This document shows positions 29,284 through 38,573 of a stretch of 64,000 nucleotides of DNA, in pieces. Within the stretch, counting starts at the first letter, position 1, and each line of letters opens with the position of its first letter. This stretch comes from an uncultured Gammaproteobacteria bacterium (lineage in GTDB: Bacteria; Pseudomonadota; Gammaproteobacteria; Eutrophobiales; Eutrophobiaceae), in the NCBI GenBank assembly GCA_951812995.1, contig CATOTD010000006.1, positions 281,340-345,339 of the forward strand, in the 5' to 3' direction. A program made the position numbers and the translations under genes. The notes beneath the pieces are model-generated. The model searched no databases. It was not told where the DNA came from and saw nothing but the letters and a program-made list of their open reading frames with translations.

Positions 29284-30621
29284 TTAAATCCCATAGGCTA
29301 AGCGTAGTAATGAAAAAGGACTCTCTGCCTGCATTGCAACAGAATCCATGCCGTTATCAATCTGCTGACCGGCCATGGGACAATCACTAATATAGTGATC
29401 TAATGCAGAATCCTTGATTTTATTTGTTACGGGTCGGCATATTTTCATGGCTATTTCATGATATTCGGTTTTAACCGCATACGTACCATCATGGCCAGAA
29501 CAGCGTTCGATAACGGTGACATCCGTCTCTGGAACAAGTTCTAAAACTTCTTTGGTCTTGAGGCCAATATTCTGCACACGTTGGTGGCAAGGCACATGAT
29601 ACGCAACACGGCCTAATGTATGCTTAAATTCGGTATTTAATTTATTGTCTTTATTTCGCAACATCAAATATTCAAATGGATCATAAAAAGCCTGTTTTAC
29701 TTTCTGCACATCGGCATCATCTGGAAACAATAACGGTAATTCCTGTTTGAACATTAAAACACAAGATGGAATCGGGGCAATAATATCCCAGCCTGCATCC
29801 ACCATTTTTATCAATTGTGGAATATTAAAATTCTTCAACTTTTCCACCGATTCAAGATCCCCCAGTTCCATTTTAGGCATACCACAGCACTTTTCCTGTT
29901 CGACTAAACTGACTGCCAGTCGGTTCTGCCGTAATACGGCAATGAGATCCTCAACGACAGCGGGTGTATTACGATTACCATAACAGGTGACGAAAATGGC
30001 GACTTTACCCTTGGTTTTATCTGTCGCCTCAACCGCTATGTCTGTCGAGTCAGGACTTTTATATCGTTTTCGTAATGAACGACTATGGAAATCAGGTAGT
30101 CTGGCATCTGCATGAATACCGATTGTTTTTTCCATAATTTTTCGTATCGGAGTAATTGAATTGGCAACGTTTACTGCTTGCGCAATAACCGGTATACCCG
30201 CTATCGATCCAACCGTATCAGTTGATGTCAAAATTTTGTCGCGCAACGATGCCTTGCCCTGTTTAAATTTGTGTGCCTTGGCACGCAACATCAAATGCGG
30301 GAAATCTATGTTCCATTCATGTGGTGGAACATAAGGACATTTAGTCATGTAGCAAAGATCACATAAGTAGCAATGATCGACAACAGTCCAATAATCTTCT
30401 TTTTTTACGCCATCAACTTCAAGCGTCTCTGATTCATCAACCAGATCAAACAAGCTCGGAAACGCATGGCATAGACTGACGCAACGACGACAACCATGGC
30501 AAATATCATATACGCGCTCAAGTTCATTGAATAAAGAACCTTCATCGTTAAATTCGGCTGATTTCCAATCTATCGGGTGACGAGTTGGGGCCGCAAGTCC
30601 CCCTTCACGTTTTTCACTCAT
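29284..30621 (-). CDS. CCG-domain Fe-S protein (GlpC/heterodisulfide-reductase-like)
   Basis: About 445 residues from the ATG at 30621 (MSEKREGGLAAPTRHPIDW). Two [4Fe-4S] motifs: CHGCRRCVSLCHAFP and CYLCDLCYMTKCPYVPP. Cysteine-rich CCG domains follow (KCCGMPKMELGDLE, YHVPCHQR, ERCSGHDG, SDCPMAGQQ). Likely a cytoplasmic or membrane-associated electron-transfer protein feeding or draining rubrerythrin. Upstream in-frame ATGs reach 30645 and 30663, but they would lie beside or inside a 12-bp hairpin. Its stop precedes the DUF3501 start by one base. Confidence 0.85.
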   Translation of the reverse strand: MSEKREGGLAAPTRHPIDWKSAEFNDEGSLFNELERVYDICHGCRRCVSLCHAFPSLFDLVDESETLEVDGVKKEDYWTVVDHCYLCDLCYMTKCPYVPPHEWNIDFPHLMLRAKAHKFKQGKASLRDKILTSTDTVGSIAGIPVIAQAVNVANSITPIRKIMEKTIGIHADARLPDFHSRSLRKRYKSPDSTDIAVEATDKTKGKVAIFVTCYGNRNTPAVVEDLIAVLRQNRLAVSLVEQEKCCGMPKMELGDLESVEKLKNFNIPQLIKMVDAGWDIIAPIPSCVLMFKQELPLLFPDDADVQKVKQAFYDPFEYLMLRNKDNKLNTEFKHTLGRVAYHVPCHQRVQNIGLKTKEVLELVPETDVTVIERCSGHDGTYAVKTEYHEIAMKICRPVTNKIKDSALDHYISDCPMAGQQIDNGMDSVAMQAESPFSLLRLAYGI

Positions 30622-30650
30622 AAATTGCTTGTGTTGGTATGGCATTAGCG

Positions 30651-30678
30651 ATTGAGCCAGCATCACTGCTGGCTCAAT
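30651..30678 (-). terminator. 12-bp perfect hairpin between rubrerythrin and the Fe-S protein
   Basis: ATTGAGCCAGCA-GTGA-TGCTGGCTCAAT on the transcribed (minus) strand, 38 bases after the rubrerythrin stop. There is no T-run after it, so rather than a classical terminator it may be an attenuator or an RNA-stabilising 3' hairpin that keeps rubrerythrin mRNA more abundant than the downstream genes. Confidence 0.55.
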
Positions 30679-30715
30679 CAATATTTAATGACTAGATATT
30701 ATTAACTCTGAGGCA

Positions 30716-31135
30716 TTACGCCACCAGGCTTTCAAGTGCCTTGGTAAATCGATTCGCATGGGAACGTTCTGCCTTTGCCAAGGTTTCAAACCAATCAGCA
30801 ATTTCGTCAAAACCTTCTTCGCGTGCTGCTTTAGCCATGCCTGGGTACATGTCGGTGTATTCATGCGTCTCACCCGCGATAGCGGCCTTAAGATTCAGAT
30901 CAGTGCTACCAATCGGCTCGCCTGTTGCCGGGTCGCCAACGGATTCAAGATATTCTAAATGCCCATGCGCATGTCCCGTTTCACCCTCAGCAGTTGATCT
31001 AAAAACAGCAGAAACATCGTTATATCCTTCTACATCTGCTTTTTGCGCAAAATAAAGATAGCGACGGTTTGCTTGTGATTCACCAGCGAAAGCTGCTTTT
31101 AAGTTTTCTTCTGTTTTAGAACCTTTGAGTTCCAT
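30716..31135 (-). CDS. Rubrerythrin (diiron domain only)
   Basis: 139 residues from ATG 31135, with GGAGGA upstream. The ferritin-like four-helix bundle has diiron ligands in [27 protein letters not shown] and [11 protein letters not shown]. The usual C-terminal rubredoxin domain is absent, so an external electron donor is needed, perhaps the adjoining Fe-S protein. Role: NAD(P)H- or ferredoxin-driven peroxide reduction. First gene of the rubrerythrin/Fe-S/DUF3501 operon. Confidence 0.93.
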   Translation of the reverse strand: MELKGSKTEENLKAAFAGESQANRRYLYFAQKADVEGYNDVSAVFRSTAEGETGHAHGHLEYLESVGDPATGEPIGSTDLNLKAAIAGETHEYTDMYPGMAKAAREEGFDEIADWFETLAKAERSHANRFTKALESLVA

Positions 31136-31457
31136 ATTTTTTCCTCCAGATAGTGATATTATTGATTGAATTGGATTACAAATTAGACAGAGTCTAGATT
31201 GCTGGACTTTAGCCCAAGCCTGAATGTCTGTCAAACACCTGTTGCGACGTTATTCATGAAATAAAATAAAGCCCCATTATATCGTAGGCCATGTCGGTAA
31301 TTGGCAAGCCCATCATACAAACAATATTCTTTATTCTAAAACATTCATCTTTTATTTTAATTAGTTATAAGCAAATCATACAATAATACTTTAACTATTT
31401 TAGCTGGCTTTACGGCCCTCCAAGCAGTCTCCAGAATGGATTTAATGCAGAGCTTCC
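31136..31457. other. Intergenic region, rubrerythrin / aldehyde dehydrogenase
   Basis: 322 AT-rich bases. The first part must carry the rubrerythrin promoter. I see no gene, RNA gene or repeat in it, and no convincing terminator for the aldehyde dehydrogenase operon. Confidence 0.5.
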
Positions 31458-32954
31458 CTAGAGTTTAACGATGACAGATTTTAATTCGGTGTATTGCAGT
31501 AATGCTTCATAGCCATTCTCACGACCCCAGCCGGATTGTTTATAACCACCAAATGGAATGGCCATATCAGGAATGCCGTGGCAGTTCACCCACACCAGTC
31601 CAGCCTTGATATCTGCTGCAGTTTTGTGTGCCAGACCGATATCACGAGTCCAGATACTAGCTGCGAGGCCATATTCACTATTGTCATTGGCATAGATTGC
31701 AATATCATCCTCGCTGCTAAAAGGCATGGTCGTTAACACCGGGCCAAAAATCTCTTCCTTCACCACACGCATAGCATGGTGAGTATCAGCCAGCACTGTC
31801 GGTTGTAGGAAGTAACCGCCCTGATTAGCAATCAGTTCGCCACCCGCTGCGATGCGGGCACCTTCTTTACGCCCGCTTTCAATCATCTGATATACCCTGT
31901 TTAATTGTTCTTTGGAAATCAATGGCCCCATTTCATTACTGCTGTCGCTAGCCGCACCGACTTTCATATTTTTGGCAATAGCGGCTACGCCATCGGTTAC
32001 CTGTTGATAAACAGCTTCATGGGCATACAAACGCGAGCCAGCAACGCAAACCTGGCCCGCATTTGCAAAGATAGCGTGCGCTGCTGCTGGGATGGCTGTA
32101 GTAAGATCGGCATCGGGATAAATGATCACGGGTGATTTACCGCCCAATTCCAGCGAGACCTTTTTAAGATTACCTTTTGCCGCATCAATAATGCGCTTAC
32201 CTACTTTGGTTGACCCGGTAAATGACACCTTATCGACAGCCGGGTGTTCTGTGAGTCGTTGACCCACCTCAGACCCACCACCACTGAGTATATTGATCAC
32301 ACCCGCAGGCACACCCGCCTGGATCATTAATTCGCCCAGGCGTACAGTCGACAAAGGTGTTTGTGCGGCTGGTTTCATAATGCAACTACAACCCGCAGCC
32401 AAGGCCGGGGCAAGCTTCCAGCTCGCTTGTACTAAGGGGCCATTCCAGGGGACGATCAAGGCTACAACACCCACCGGCTCCCGCTGAGTGTAGGCATGGA
32501 AACGCTGATCGGGAATAGTTGAGAGTTGTTTGGTGCGGCCCTCAATCTTAGTACACCAACCCGCGTAATAACGAAAACATTCCGCAGCGAAGGGCACTTC
32601 CCCATGGCGTGCATCAGCATAAAATTTACCGGCATCTAGCATCTCTAACTCAGCAATTTCTTCGGCATGTTGTTCTATCAGATCAGCTACACGCCAGAGT
32701 ATCTTGCCACGTTGCGCTGGAGTGAGCCCGGTCCAGACAGATTGTTCAAAAGACGCACGAGCGGCGGCGACAGATTGTTCAACATCTTCAACAGTCGCTT
32801 TTGCCGTTTGACTCATGACTGCACCAGTAGACGGATTGTAAATATCAAGCAGTCCACCATCGCTGGCACGCAACCACTGACCATTGATCAATAACCGCTG
32901 CTCTGTGCGCAAGCGTTTGGCTACCTTAGTTGATGGCAAATATGGTTTAATCAT
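31458..32954 (-). CDS. NAD(P)-dependent aldehyde dehydrogenase
   Basis: 498 residues of the classical ALDH superfamily. NAD-binding FTGSTKVGKRII, catalytic glutamate in SLELGGKSPVIIYPDADL, catalytic cysteine in FANAGQVCVAGSRLYAH, and the C-terminal PFGGYKQSGWGRENG. Oxidises an aldehyde to the acid in the cytoplasm. Last gene of an operon with an aminotransferase and a TPP-dependent decarboxylase/synthase, which suggests its aldehyde comes from a 2-oxo acid. Substrate not readable from sequence. Confidence 0.92.
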   Translation of the reverse strand: MIKPYLPSTKVAKRLRTEQRLLINGQWLRASDGGLLDIYNPSTGAVMSQTAKATVEDVEQSVAAARASFEQSVWTGLTPAQRGKILWRVADLIEQHAEEIAELEMLDAGKFYADARHGEVPFAAECFRYYAGWCTKIEGRTKQLSTIPDQRFHAYTQREPVGVVALIVPWNGPLVQASWKLAPALAAGCSCIMKPAAQTPLSTVRLGELMIQAGVPAGVINILSGGGSEVGQRLTEHPAVDKVSFTGSTKVGKRIIDAAKGNLKKVSLELGGKSPVIIYPDADLTTAIPAAAHAIFANAGQVCVAGSRLYAHEAVYQQVTDGVAAIAKNMKVGAASDSSNEMGPLISKEQLNRVYQMIESGRKEGARIAAGGELIANQGGYFLQPTVLADTHHAMRVVKEEIFGPVLTTMPFSSEDDIAIYANDNSEYGLAASIWTRDIGLAHKTAADIKAGLVWVNCHGIPDMAIPFGGYKQSGWGRENGYEALLQYTELKSVIVKL

Positions 32955-32973
32955 TATTAGTCGTTGATTCCAA

Positions 32974-34059
32974 TCAGCTTTTCATATAATCGCTCAATGC
33001 CGCTAACACTGCATCATTTTCTTCATCCAGACCGACTGTAATACGTAAAAATTGATCCGAGTCGTTAGCTGGCCTTGGGATGATGCCACGAGATTGCAAG
33101 AAAGCAGTCGCATCGCTACCATTTCTGCCCGTATCTTCGTTAAATTTCAGTAGATAAAAATTTGCTACGCTGGGGATGACTTCGATACCCAAACCCCTTA
33201 AAGTCTGACTGATATGTTGCAAAGACTTAGTATTGTGTTCACAAACAGTCTTAATATATTCAGTATCCCGAACAGCGGCAGTGGCAGCGGCCAGGGCTGC
33301 GCTATTGGTATTGAAGGGTGTACGTATACGCTGAATCACATCTATAATCTCTTGCGGGCAATAGGCCCAGCCAATGCGTAGGGCTGATAGACCATAGATT
33401 TTAGAGAAAGTACGGGTCGTGACCACATTGTCATATTCATTCACCAGCCCAATCGCATCATCGTAATCATCTGCTATAACATATTCCGCATAGGCATTAT
33501 CCACCAGGAATAAACAGCTCTCTGGTAAACCTGCGTGTAAACGCCGCAATTCACTGCTATTGATATAAGTACCCGTTGGATTATTTGGATTCGCAATCGT
33601 ACAAAAACGCGTGTCATCGTTAGCCAAGGCCAGCATGGCATCAACATCAATACGGTAATTTTTTTCCGTCGCAATATTCAACCTAGCACCTTGTGTAGCA
33701 CAGTAAGTCTTGCTCATAATAAAACCATTTTGACTGAGCAAGACATGATCGCCATTGCCAACATAGGCACGTACCAATAAGCCAATTAGTTCTTCAGAAC
33801 CGTTACCGCAGACGATTTTATCGGCATCTAAGTCATAGGTTTCAGCAATCGCTGCACGCAGTCCCCACTGACCACCATCGGGATAACGATTTAAATCCGC
33901 CGCTGCCGCATGATAAGCCGCCACTGCTGCTGGAGAAGGGCCGTGAGATGATTCGTTGGACGATAACTTAATCGATTTTGCTACTCCGTTAAGAGTGCGC
34001 TTGCCTTGTACATAAGGGGCGATATTAAGTATCGCGGCGCGGGCTGTTAGTTTTGCCAC
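32974..34059 (-). CDS. HisC-like PLP-dependent aminotransferase
   Basis: 361 residues of class I/II fold aminotransferase. KLSSNESSHGPSP at the N-terminus, NPNNPTGTYI, and the PLP lysine in TRTFSKIYGLSALRIGWAY. Closest in style to histidinol-phosphate aminotransferases, but no his genes are nearby. It sits between a TPP enzyme and an ALDH, so an aromatic or other amino acid is a plausible amino donor. HisC-like enzymes often take aromatic substrates (family knowledge). 19 bases upstream of the ALDH gene. Confidence 0.88.
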   Translation of the reverse strand: MAKLTARAAILNIAPYVQGKRTLNGVAKSIKLSSNESSHGPSPAAVAAYHAAAADLNRYPDGGQWGLRAAIAETYDLDADKIVCGNGSEELIGLLVRAYVGNGDHVLLSQNGFIMSKTYCATQGARLNIATEKNYRIDVDAMLALANDDTRFCTIANPNNPTGTYINSSELRRLHAGLPESCLFLVDNAYAEYVIADDYDDAIGLVNEYDNVVTTRTFSKIYGLSALRIGWAYCPQEIIDVIQRIRTPFNTNSAALAAATAAVRDTEYIKTVCEHNTKSLQHISQTLRGLGIEVIPSVANFYLLKFNEDTGRNGSDATAFLQSRGIIPRPANDSDQFLRITVGLDEENDAVLAALSDYMKS

Positions 34060-34070
34060 ATTCTTACTTC

Positions 34071-35714
34071 CTATTTGCAGATCGTTTTTCTATTTTGCGG
34101 CATCATCAAAAAAGGCCAAGGTGCAGGGAAAAACTCATCCACCTTCACTTCGATAATTGATGGTCTTTTTTCTGCAAAGGCCTTTTGTATGGCAATACGC
34201 ATAGATTCTGGATCATGCGCAGCAAAACCTGCTGCACCGAAACTTTCTGCCAACTTGACAAAATCCGGGTTGTGCAAATCAGAACAGATCACACGGCCAT
34301 TAAACCATTCTTTTTGTTGTCTTTGCACATTGGTATAACGGTTATCGTTGAATATAATCGTCACCAATGGCAACTGGTATTGCATGGCGGTTGCCAGTTC
34401 CTGGATGTTAAACATAATACCGCCATCACCACTGATTTGTATGACCTTCTTATCCATATTACCGGCCATAACACCCAACGCAGTAGCATAACCAAACCCC
34501 AGGGTACCTTGATATCCAGCACTGATGTGTTGGCGCGGCGCATAAACCGGAAAGCCATACCAAGAGACAAATCCCGTCTGTGTTACTTCATCAACAAAGA
34601 TACCATCACGTGGTAGCTCTTCACGGATGACTTTCAAATACGCCATCTGCGGGCCGACTTTATCATTAATTTCGATATCGACTTTTGATTTCAATGCGCT
34701 CAGTTCGTCTTTGCGGGAATCAGCCTGATAGGCTTTTTCTGAGAGTGCCTCAGCCAAGGCCGCAAAGAACAGTTTAGCGTCAGCCACAACACCGAGCTCT
34801 GGCACACAAATACGCGTCACCTGGGTCGGGTCAATGTCAACACGGATCAATGTCAAATCATCATCTTTACCCCACATGACTAATGGCCAATGCAAACGTG
34901 TACCAACAGCCAACACAGCATCGGCCTCGCCCCAGAGACGATGACCCATAGGAAAATTGGCACTCAAATAATGATCCGAAGACACCACTCCCCGAGCAGC
35001 ACGAAACGCCATCACGGGTGCTTGCAGAGCCGCAGCTACTTTCAGTATATGTTGTCCAGCATCTAAAGCACCAGAACCAATGACAATGATGGGTTTTTTA
35101 GCCTTCGACAATATCTCCACAGCATCGCTAACCACGGCGGTATCAATGGGCGGTTTCGGGTAAGTGTTAACTGCCGGTAGCAATTCCACCGCACTGTCCA
35201 TACCCATGATATCCATTGGCATCTCTACCGCAACAGGGCGCGGGCAGCCTGTTTGCAGTTGTTTAAACGCTTCTTTAATCACGCCTGGTGCTTCAGTCGG
35301 GTGATCAATACTGGACTGCCATTTAGTGATGTGACTGATCATGCCCATCTGATCGTTAATCTCATGCAGGTCGCCGTATTTTTTACCGATGTTCGTGGAT
35401 GGGATCTGGCCCGAGATACACAATACCGGGGCGTAATTAGCCCAGGCCGTACACAGGGCACCGGTTGAATTGAGCAGGCCCGGGCCAGGCACGACACTGT
35501 AGACACCAACCTTGCCAGTCGACCGCGCATAGCCATAGGCCATATACGCTGCACCTTGCTCGTGGCGGGAGTGGATCAAGGTTAAGCTATCACCTGCTTT
35601 ATACATGGCATCGAACAGGTGATCGAGTTGACCGCCGGGCAATGCAAACACCCTATCCACACCATGATTACGCAATGATTTTATAATGGCTTCCGCACCG
35701 CTTAATCGGGTCAT
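34071..35714 (-). CDS. TPP-dependent acetolactate-synthase-like enzyme
   Basis: 547 residues. N-terminal Pyr domain with the catalytic glutamate in SRHEQGAAYMAYGYAR and VPGPGLLNSTGALCTAW; middle domain IVIGSGALDAGQHI; C-terminal PP domain with the TPP motif GDGGIMFNIQELATAM...FNDNRYTN. Either a 2-oxo acid decarboxylase or a carboligase. No small regulatory subunit follows, so biosynthetic acetolactate synthase is less likely. First gene of the operon, with GAGGAC upstream of ATG. An ISa fragment begins 12 bases before the start codon, so the native promoter is probably gone. Confidence 0.88.
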   Translation of the reverse strand: MTRLSGAEAIIKSLRNHGVDRVFALPGGQLDHLFDAMYKAGDSLTLIHSRHEQGAAYMAYGYARSTGKVGVYSVVPGPGLLNSTGALCTAWANYAPVLCISGQIPSTNIGKKYGDLHEINDQMGMISHITKWQSSIDHPTEAPGVIKEAFKQLQTGCPRPVAVEMPMDIMGMDSAVELLPAVNTYPKPPIDTAVVSDAVEILSKAKKPIIVIGSGALDAGQHILKVAAALQAPVMAFRAARGVVSSDHYLSANFPMGHRLWGEADAVLAVGTRLHWPLVMWGKDDDLTLIRVDIDPTQVTRICVPELGVVADAKLFFAALAEALSEKAYQADSRKDELSALKSKVDIEINDKVGPQMAYLKVIREELPRDGIFVDEVTQTGFVSWYGFPVYAPRQHISAGYQGTLGFGYATALGVMAGNMDKKVIQISGDGGIMFNIQELATAMQYQLPLVTIIFNDNRYTNVQRQQKEWFNGRVICSDLHNPDFVKLAESFGAAGFAAHDPESMRIAIQKAFAEKRPSIIEVKVDEFFPAPWPFLMMPQNRKTICK

Positions 35715-35726
35715 ATTGTCCTCTAT

Positions 35727-36474
35727 TCTTCAGATGCATGGATAGCCTGCAACATGCGAGAGACTTCTTTGACACGACCACGAGGCACATGACTGAAGAC
35801 GTTGCGGTAGAAGTGCACAATACAACGCTGCCAGCCAGCTTCAGGGTAGAAGTCACCGATCGACTCCTTGCGCCCAAGACAGGCATCACTGAGCACCAAC
35901 CTGATGCCCTTGAGACCGCGTGCCTTTAAATGACGCAGGGATCCTGACCATCCCGCCTTATCCTCCTTAGTACCTTCAACAATCCCTGGAATGCGGCGGT
36001 AGCCATCGTCCCCAACACCGATGGCGACTAGAACAGAAACGTTCTTCACTGCACCGCCCCAACTGCGTTTGAGCACAACACCGTCCAGGTACACATAAGG
36101 GAAATCACTCCCTATGGGGCGATTACGCCACTCTTCAATCTGCCCATAGATACGCTGGTTGAGCTTTGAAATAGTCCCTGAGCTAACACGGGTACCCCAC
36201 AATGCTGCGGTGACATCCTCCACCCGACGGACCGATACGCCAGCCAGATACATCTCGGTCAGTGCCTCTTCGACAGACGCTACACGGTGCCGATAGCGCT
36301 CTATGATGGCCATCTCAAAGGTCTGCTTGCGCAACTTCGGCATCTTTAACTCAAGCTCTCCGGCCCTTGTGTGGCGCTTCCTGGTGTAGCTGCTAGACCG
36401 GTAGTCTTTGCGCGTCTCAGTGCGTGCATATCGAGCAACACCCACCAGCGCATCAGCCTCAGCGTCCAGAATCT
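35727..36474 (-). pseudogene. ISa fragment 3 (both ends missing)
   Basis: Middle part of the ISa transposase, from LDAEADALVGVARYARTETR to SRMLQAIHAS. The N-terminal part is cut at 36474 by ISd and the C-terminal part at 35727, directly before the TPP-enzyme gene. Outward transcription from this remnant would reach that gene. Confidence 0.85.
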
Positions 36475-37773
36475 GGAAGCCTCTAAAAACCGTACATTTT
36501 GTGGTACGATCTGATTCACTTGATGTGGGAGGATTTTGTTTATGCCCGCACCTGGATTGTTTGATTTGACGGATCATTTGGCGCGGCTTTCGGCGATGGG
36601 AGATCCGCTTGAGGTTTTGGAGCGGCACGTTGATTTCGAAGTGTTTCGCCCAGTTCTTGTTGAAGTGCTTGGCTATGGGGAACGTCCCAAAGGTGGTCGT
36701 CCGCCCTATGATGCCGTTGTGATGTTCAAGGTGCTGGTGTTGGCCTCGATGCACAACCTGAGCGATGAGCGGATGGAGTTTCTCATTCGTGACCGTTTCA
36801 GTTGGCTACGGTTCCTGGGATTGCAAATCGGGGAGCCGACACCTGATCAGAAGACGATCTGGCTTTTCAGAGAGAAGCTGACCTAGGCGGGTGTCTTCAA
36901 GGCCCTGTTTGCCGCGTTTGAAGCTCAGCTCTGCGCGCGGGGATACAAACCGACCGGCGGTCAGATTGTGGATGTCACGTTGGTCTCTGCCCCGCGCCAA
37001 CGGATGACGAAAGCAGAGAAAGCGCGCGCCAAGGCAGGTGAGGCTGCATCTGACATCTGGCCCGATGATCTGTCCAAGGCAGCGCAGAAAGACACCGATG
37101 CGCGTTGGACGGTCAAGTATTCAAAGGCCAAGACGACCAAGGAGGGTGAGGAGGATACTGGCCTTGTCGATATTTCGGTTCCGCACTTTGGGTACAAGAA
37201 CCACGTGTCCATTGACCGCAAATGGCGCTTCATCCGGGGTGAGACTGGCACGAATGCGGCTCGCTACGACGGGCATGAACGCTCCTCGGTTCTGGACGAG
37301 ACAAACAACTCGAAGGCGGTTTGGGCCGATACCAGGTACCGCTCGGCCAGGAATGAGGCTTGGCTGAAGGCGCAAGGGTACCGCTCACATATCCATCGCA
37401 AGAAGCCACGCGGCAAACCCATGGCCAAACACATTCGTCGGGGCAACGCGACACGCTCCGCCATCCGCGCCTGTGTTCGGCTACGAGAAAGGGCCCCATG
37501 GCTCTGACCATCCGCTCAATCGGCCAAACCCGTGCGAAGGCCCGCATGACCATGGCCAACCTGAGCTACAACTTCCGCCGTCTGATTTTCCACGAGCGAC
37601 GACAGGCCACAGCCTGACTCCGCCCAAATTCCGGAAATACCCGCCCTGGCAGACCCAAACAGCACAACACAGCCTCAAATACCACCGATCTTGACCTTCA
37701 CACCCGCTATGCGGGTGACAACGACTGGTGCTCGCGTCAAAATCCATCCAGAATCAGCGTTGTTCGAGGTTTC
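36475..37773 (+). mobile_element. ISd copy 1 (IS5 family), 1,299 bp
   Basis: Ends GGAAGCCTCTAAAAACCG (left) and, inverted, GAAACCTCGAACAACGC (right). The same length, 1,299 bp, is found for copy 2 at 47402-48700. Composition is clearly more GC-rich than the surrounding chromosome, so its source genome was probably different. Confidence 0.85.
36542..37617 (+). pseudogene. ISd transposase copy 1 (IS5 family), amber plus frameshift
   Basis: ATG 36542 behind GGGAGGA (MPAPGLFDLTDHLARLSAMG). TAG at about 36885 where copy 3 has CAG (KLTQAGVF). The DDE region includes DATLVFAPRQRMTK (here DVTLVSAPRQ) and GYRSARNEAWLKAQGYRSHI. Near 37475 the frame shifts where a PVEHVFGYEK-type motif would be expected, and the tail MALTIRSIGQTRAKARMTMA continues in another frame to 37617. 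The late shift is common to all three copies. Confidence 0.85.
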
Positions 37774-37936
37774 AAGTTGGGTCAGACGGGATCGGATCGG
37801 GCTGAGTCGATTCGGGTGTGGTGTGGGTCAAACTGGCTGGGCTGGACAAGTATTGCTTTAGTGCAAAGGTCTCGTCCCATGACTCTGGCGTGCCTGTTAG
37901 GTAAATCCTCGAGGTTTTGCGGCGGCTAGTAGCTGT

Positions 37937-37960
37937 CAAATCTGCTAACAAATCTGCTAA
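37937..37960 (+). repeat. Tandem 12-bp repeat upstream of the DM13 gene
   Basis: AAATCTGCTAAC twice in a row, ending 9 bases before the ATG at 37970. It could affect spacing of the ribosome binding region by slippage. The remaining bases from 37774 hold no gene I can support. Confidence 0.5.
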
Positions 37961-37969
37961 CATAAGCAC

Positions 37970-38482
37970 ATGCGCATGAACACATTGATCGCTTTCGCAC
38001 GCCGCCACATTATTTGGTTCGGGACAACAAAATTTCTGATTGGTTTGGCTATTGGTTTTGTGCTAGGTATATACACATTGCCAATTCTTACCGCTGAACA
38101 AGGCCTTAACACCGCAGAACTCGCCCAGATGAAAGAGGCCAACGCCGCGACAGTGCGCACAGGCACGTTTTCTAAAGATAACCCAGGCTCTGATTTTTTG
38201 CATTGGGGTGCAGGGATTATTCATGTGACAGACAGGCAGATATGGCTCAATGGTGAGGTCGCCCCCGGCCCTGATTACCGACTGTACCTCACCAAGACGC
38301 AAGTGTCTTCCAAGCAGGATTTCTTGGCGATAAAGGCACGGTCACGCCAGATTGCGCCGATTAAGGCGTTTGATAATTTTCTGATCAGTGTGCCAGACGG
38401 CGTGAGCGTTGACGATTATAAGGGTGTTATCATCTGGTGTGAGCAATTTTCGGCGTTTATCACCTCGGCCACGTTAAGATAA
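37970..38482 (+). CDS. DM13 domain protein, membrane-anchored
   Basis: 170 residues. One N-terminal membrane segment (FLIGLAIGFVLGIYTLPIL, residues 21-40) and then a periplasmic DM13 domain: GTFSKDNPGSDFLHWGAG, YRLYLTKTQV, and the conserved cysteine near the end in VIIWCEQFSAFITSATL. DM13 domains are proposed redox or electron-transfer modules. A second ATG lies two codons in. Isolated gene between ISd and the restriction system. Confidence 0.85.
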   Translation: MRMNTLIAFARRHIIWFGTTKFLIGLAIGFVLGIYTLPILTAEQGLNTAELAQMKEANAATVRTGTFSKDNPGSDFLHWGAGIIHVTDRQIWLNGEVAPGPDYRLYLTKTQVSSKQDFLAIKARSRQIAPIKAFDNFLISVPDGVSVDDYKGVIIWCEQFSAFITSATLR

Positions 38483-38573
38483 CGTCAGTCGTTGAAAACA
38501 GCGTGCCGCGATTAACAAGTCCGACCAACAAAATGCTTCTGGAAAACCAGGAAATAGCCCATATTCCTAGAGA

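Noticed and set aside
34071..35714. Naming the TPP enzyme ilvB/ilvI
   Set aside because: No regulatory subunit, no ilv neighbours, and linkage to an aminotransferase and ALDH suggest another substrate.
37360..37747. Antisense and out-of-frame ORFs over the ISd copies
   Set aside because: Long alternative frames are expected in GC-rich sequence. They recur in each ISd copy, and the transposase frame explains the conservation.
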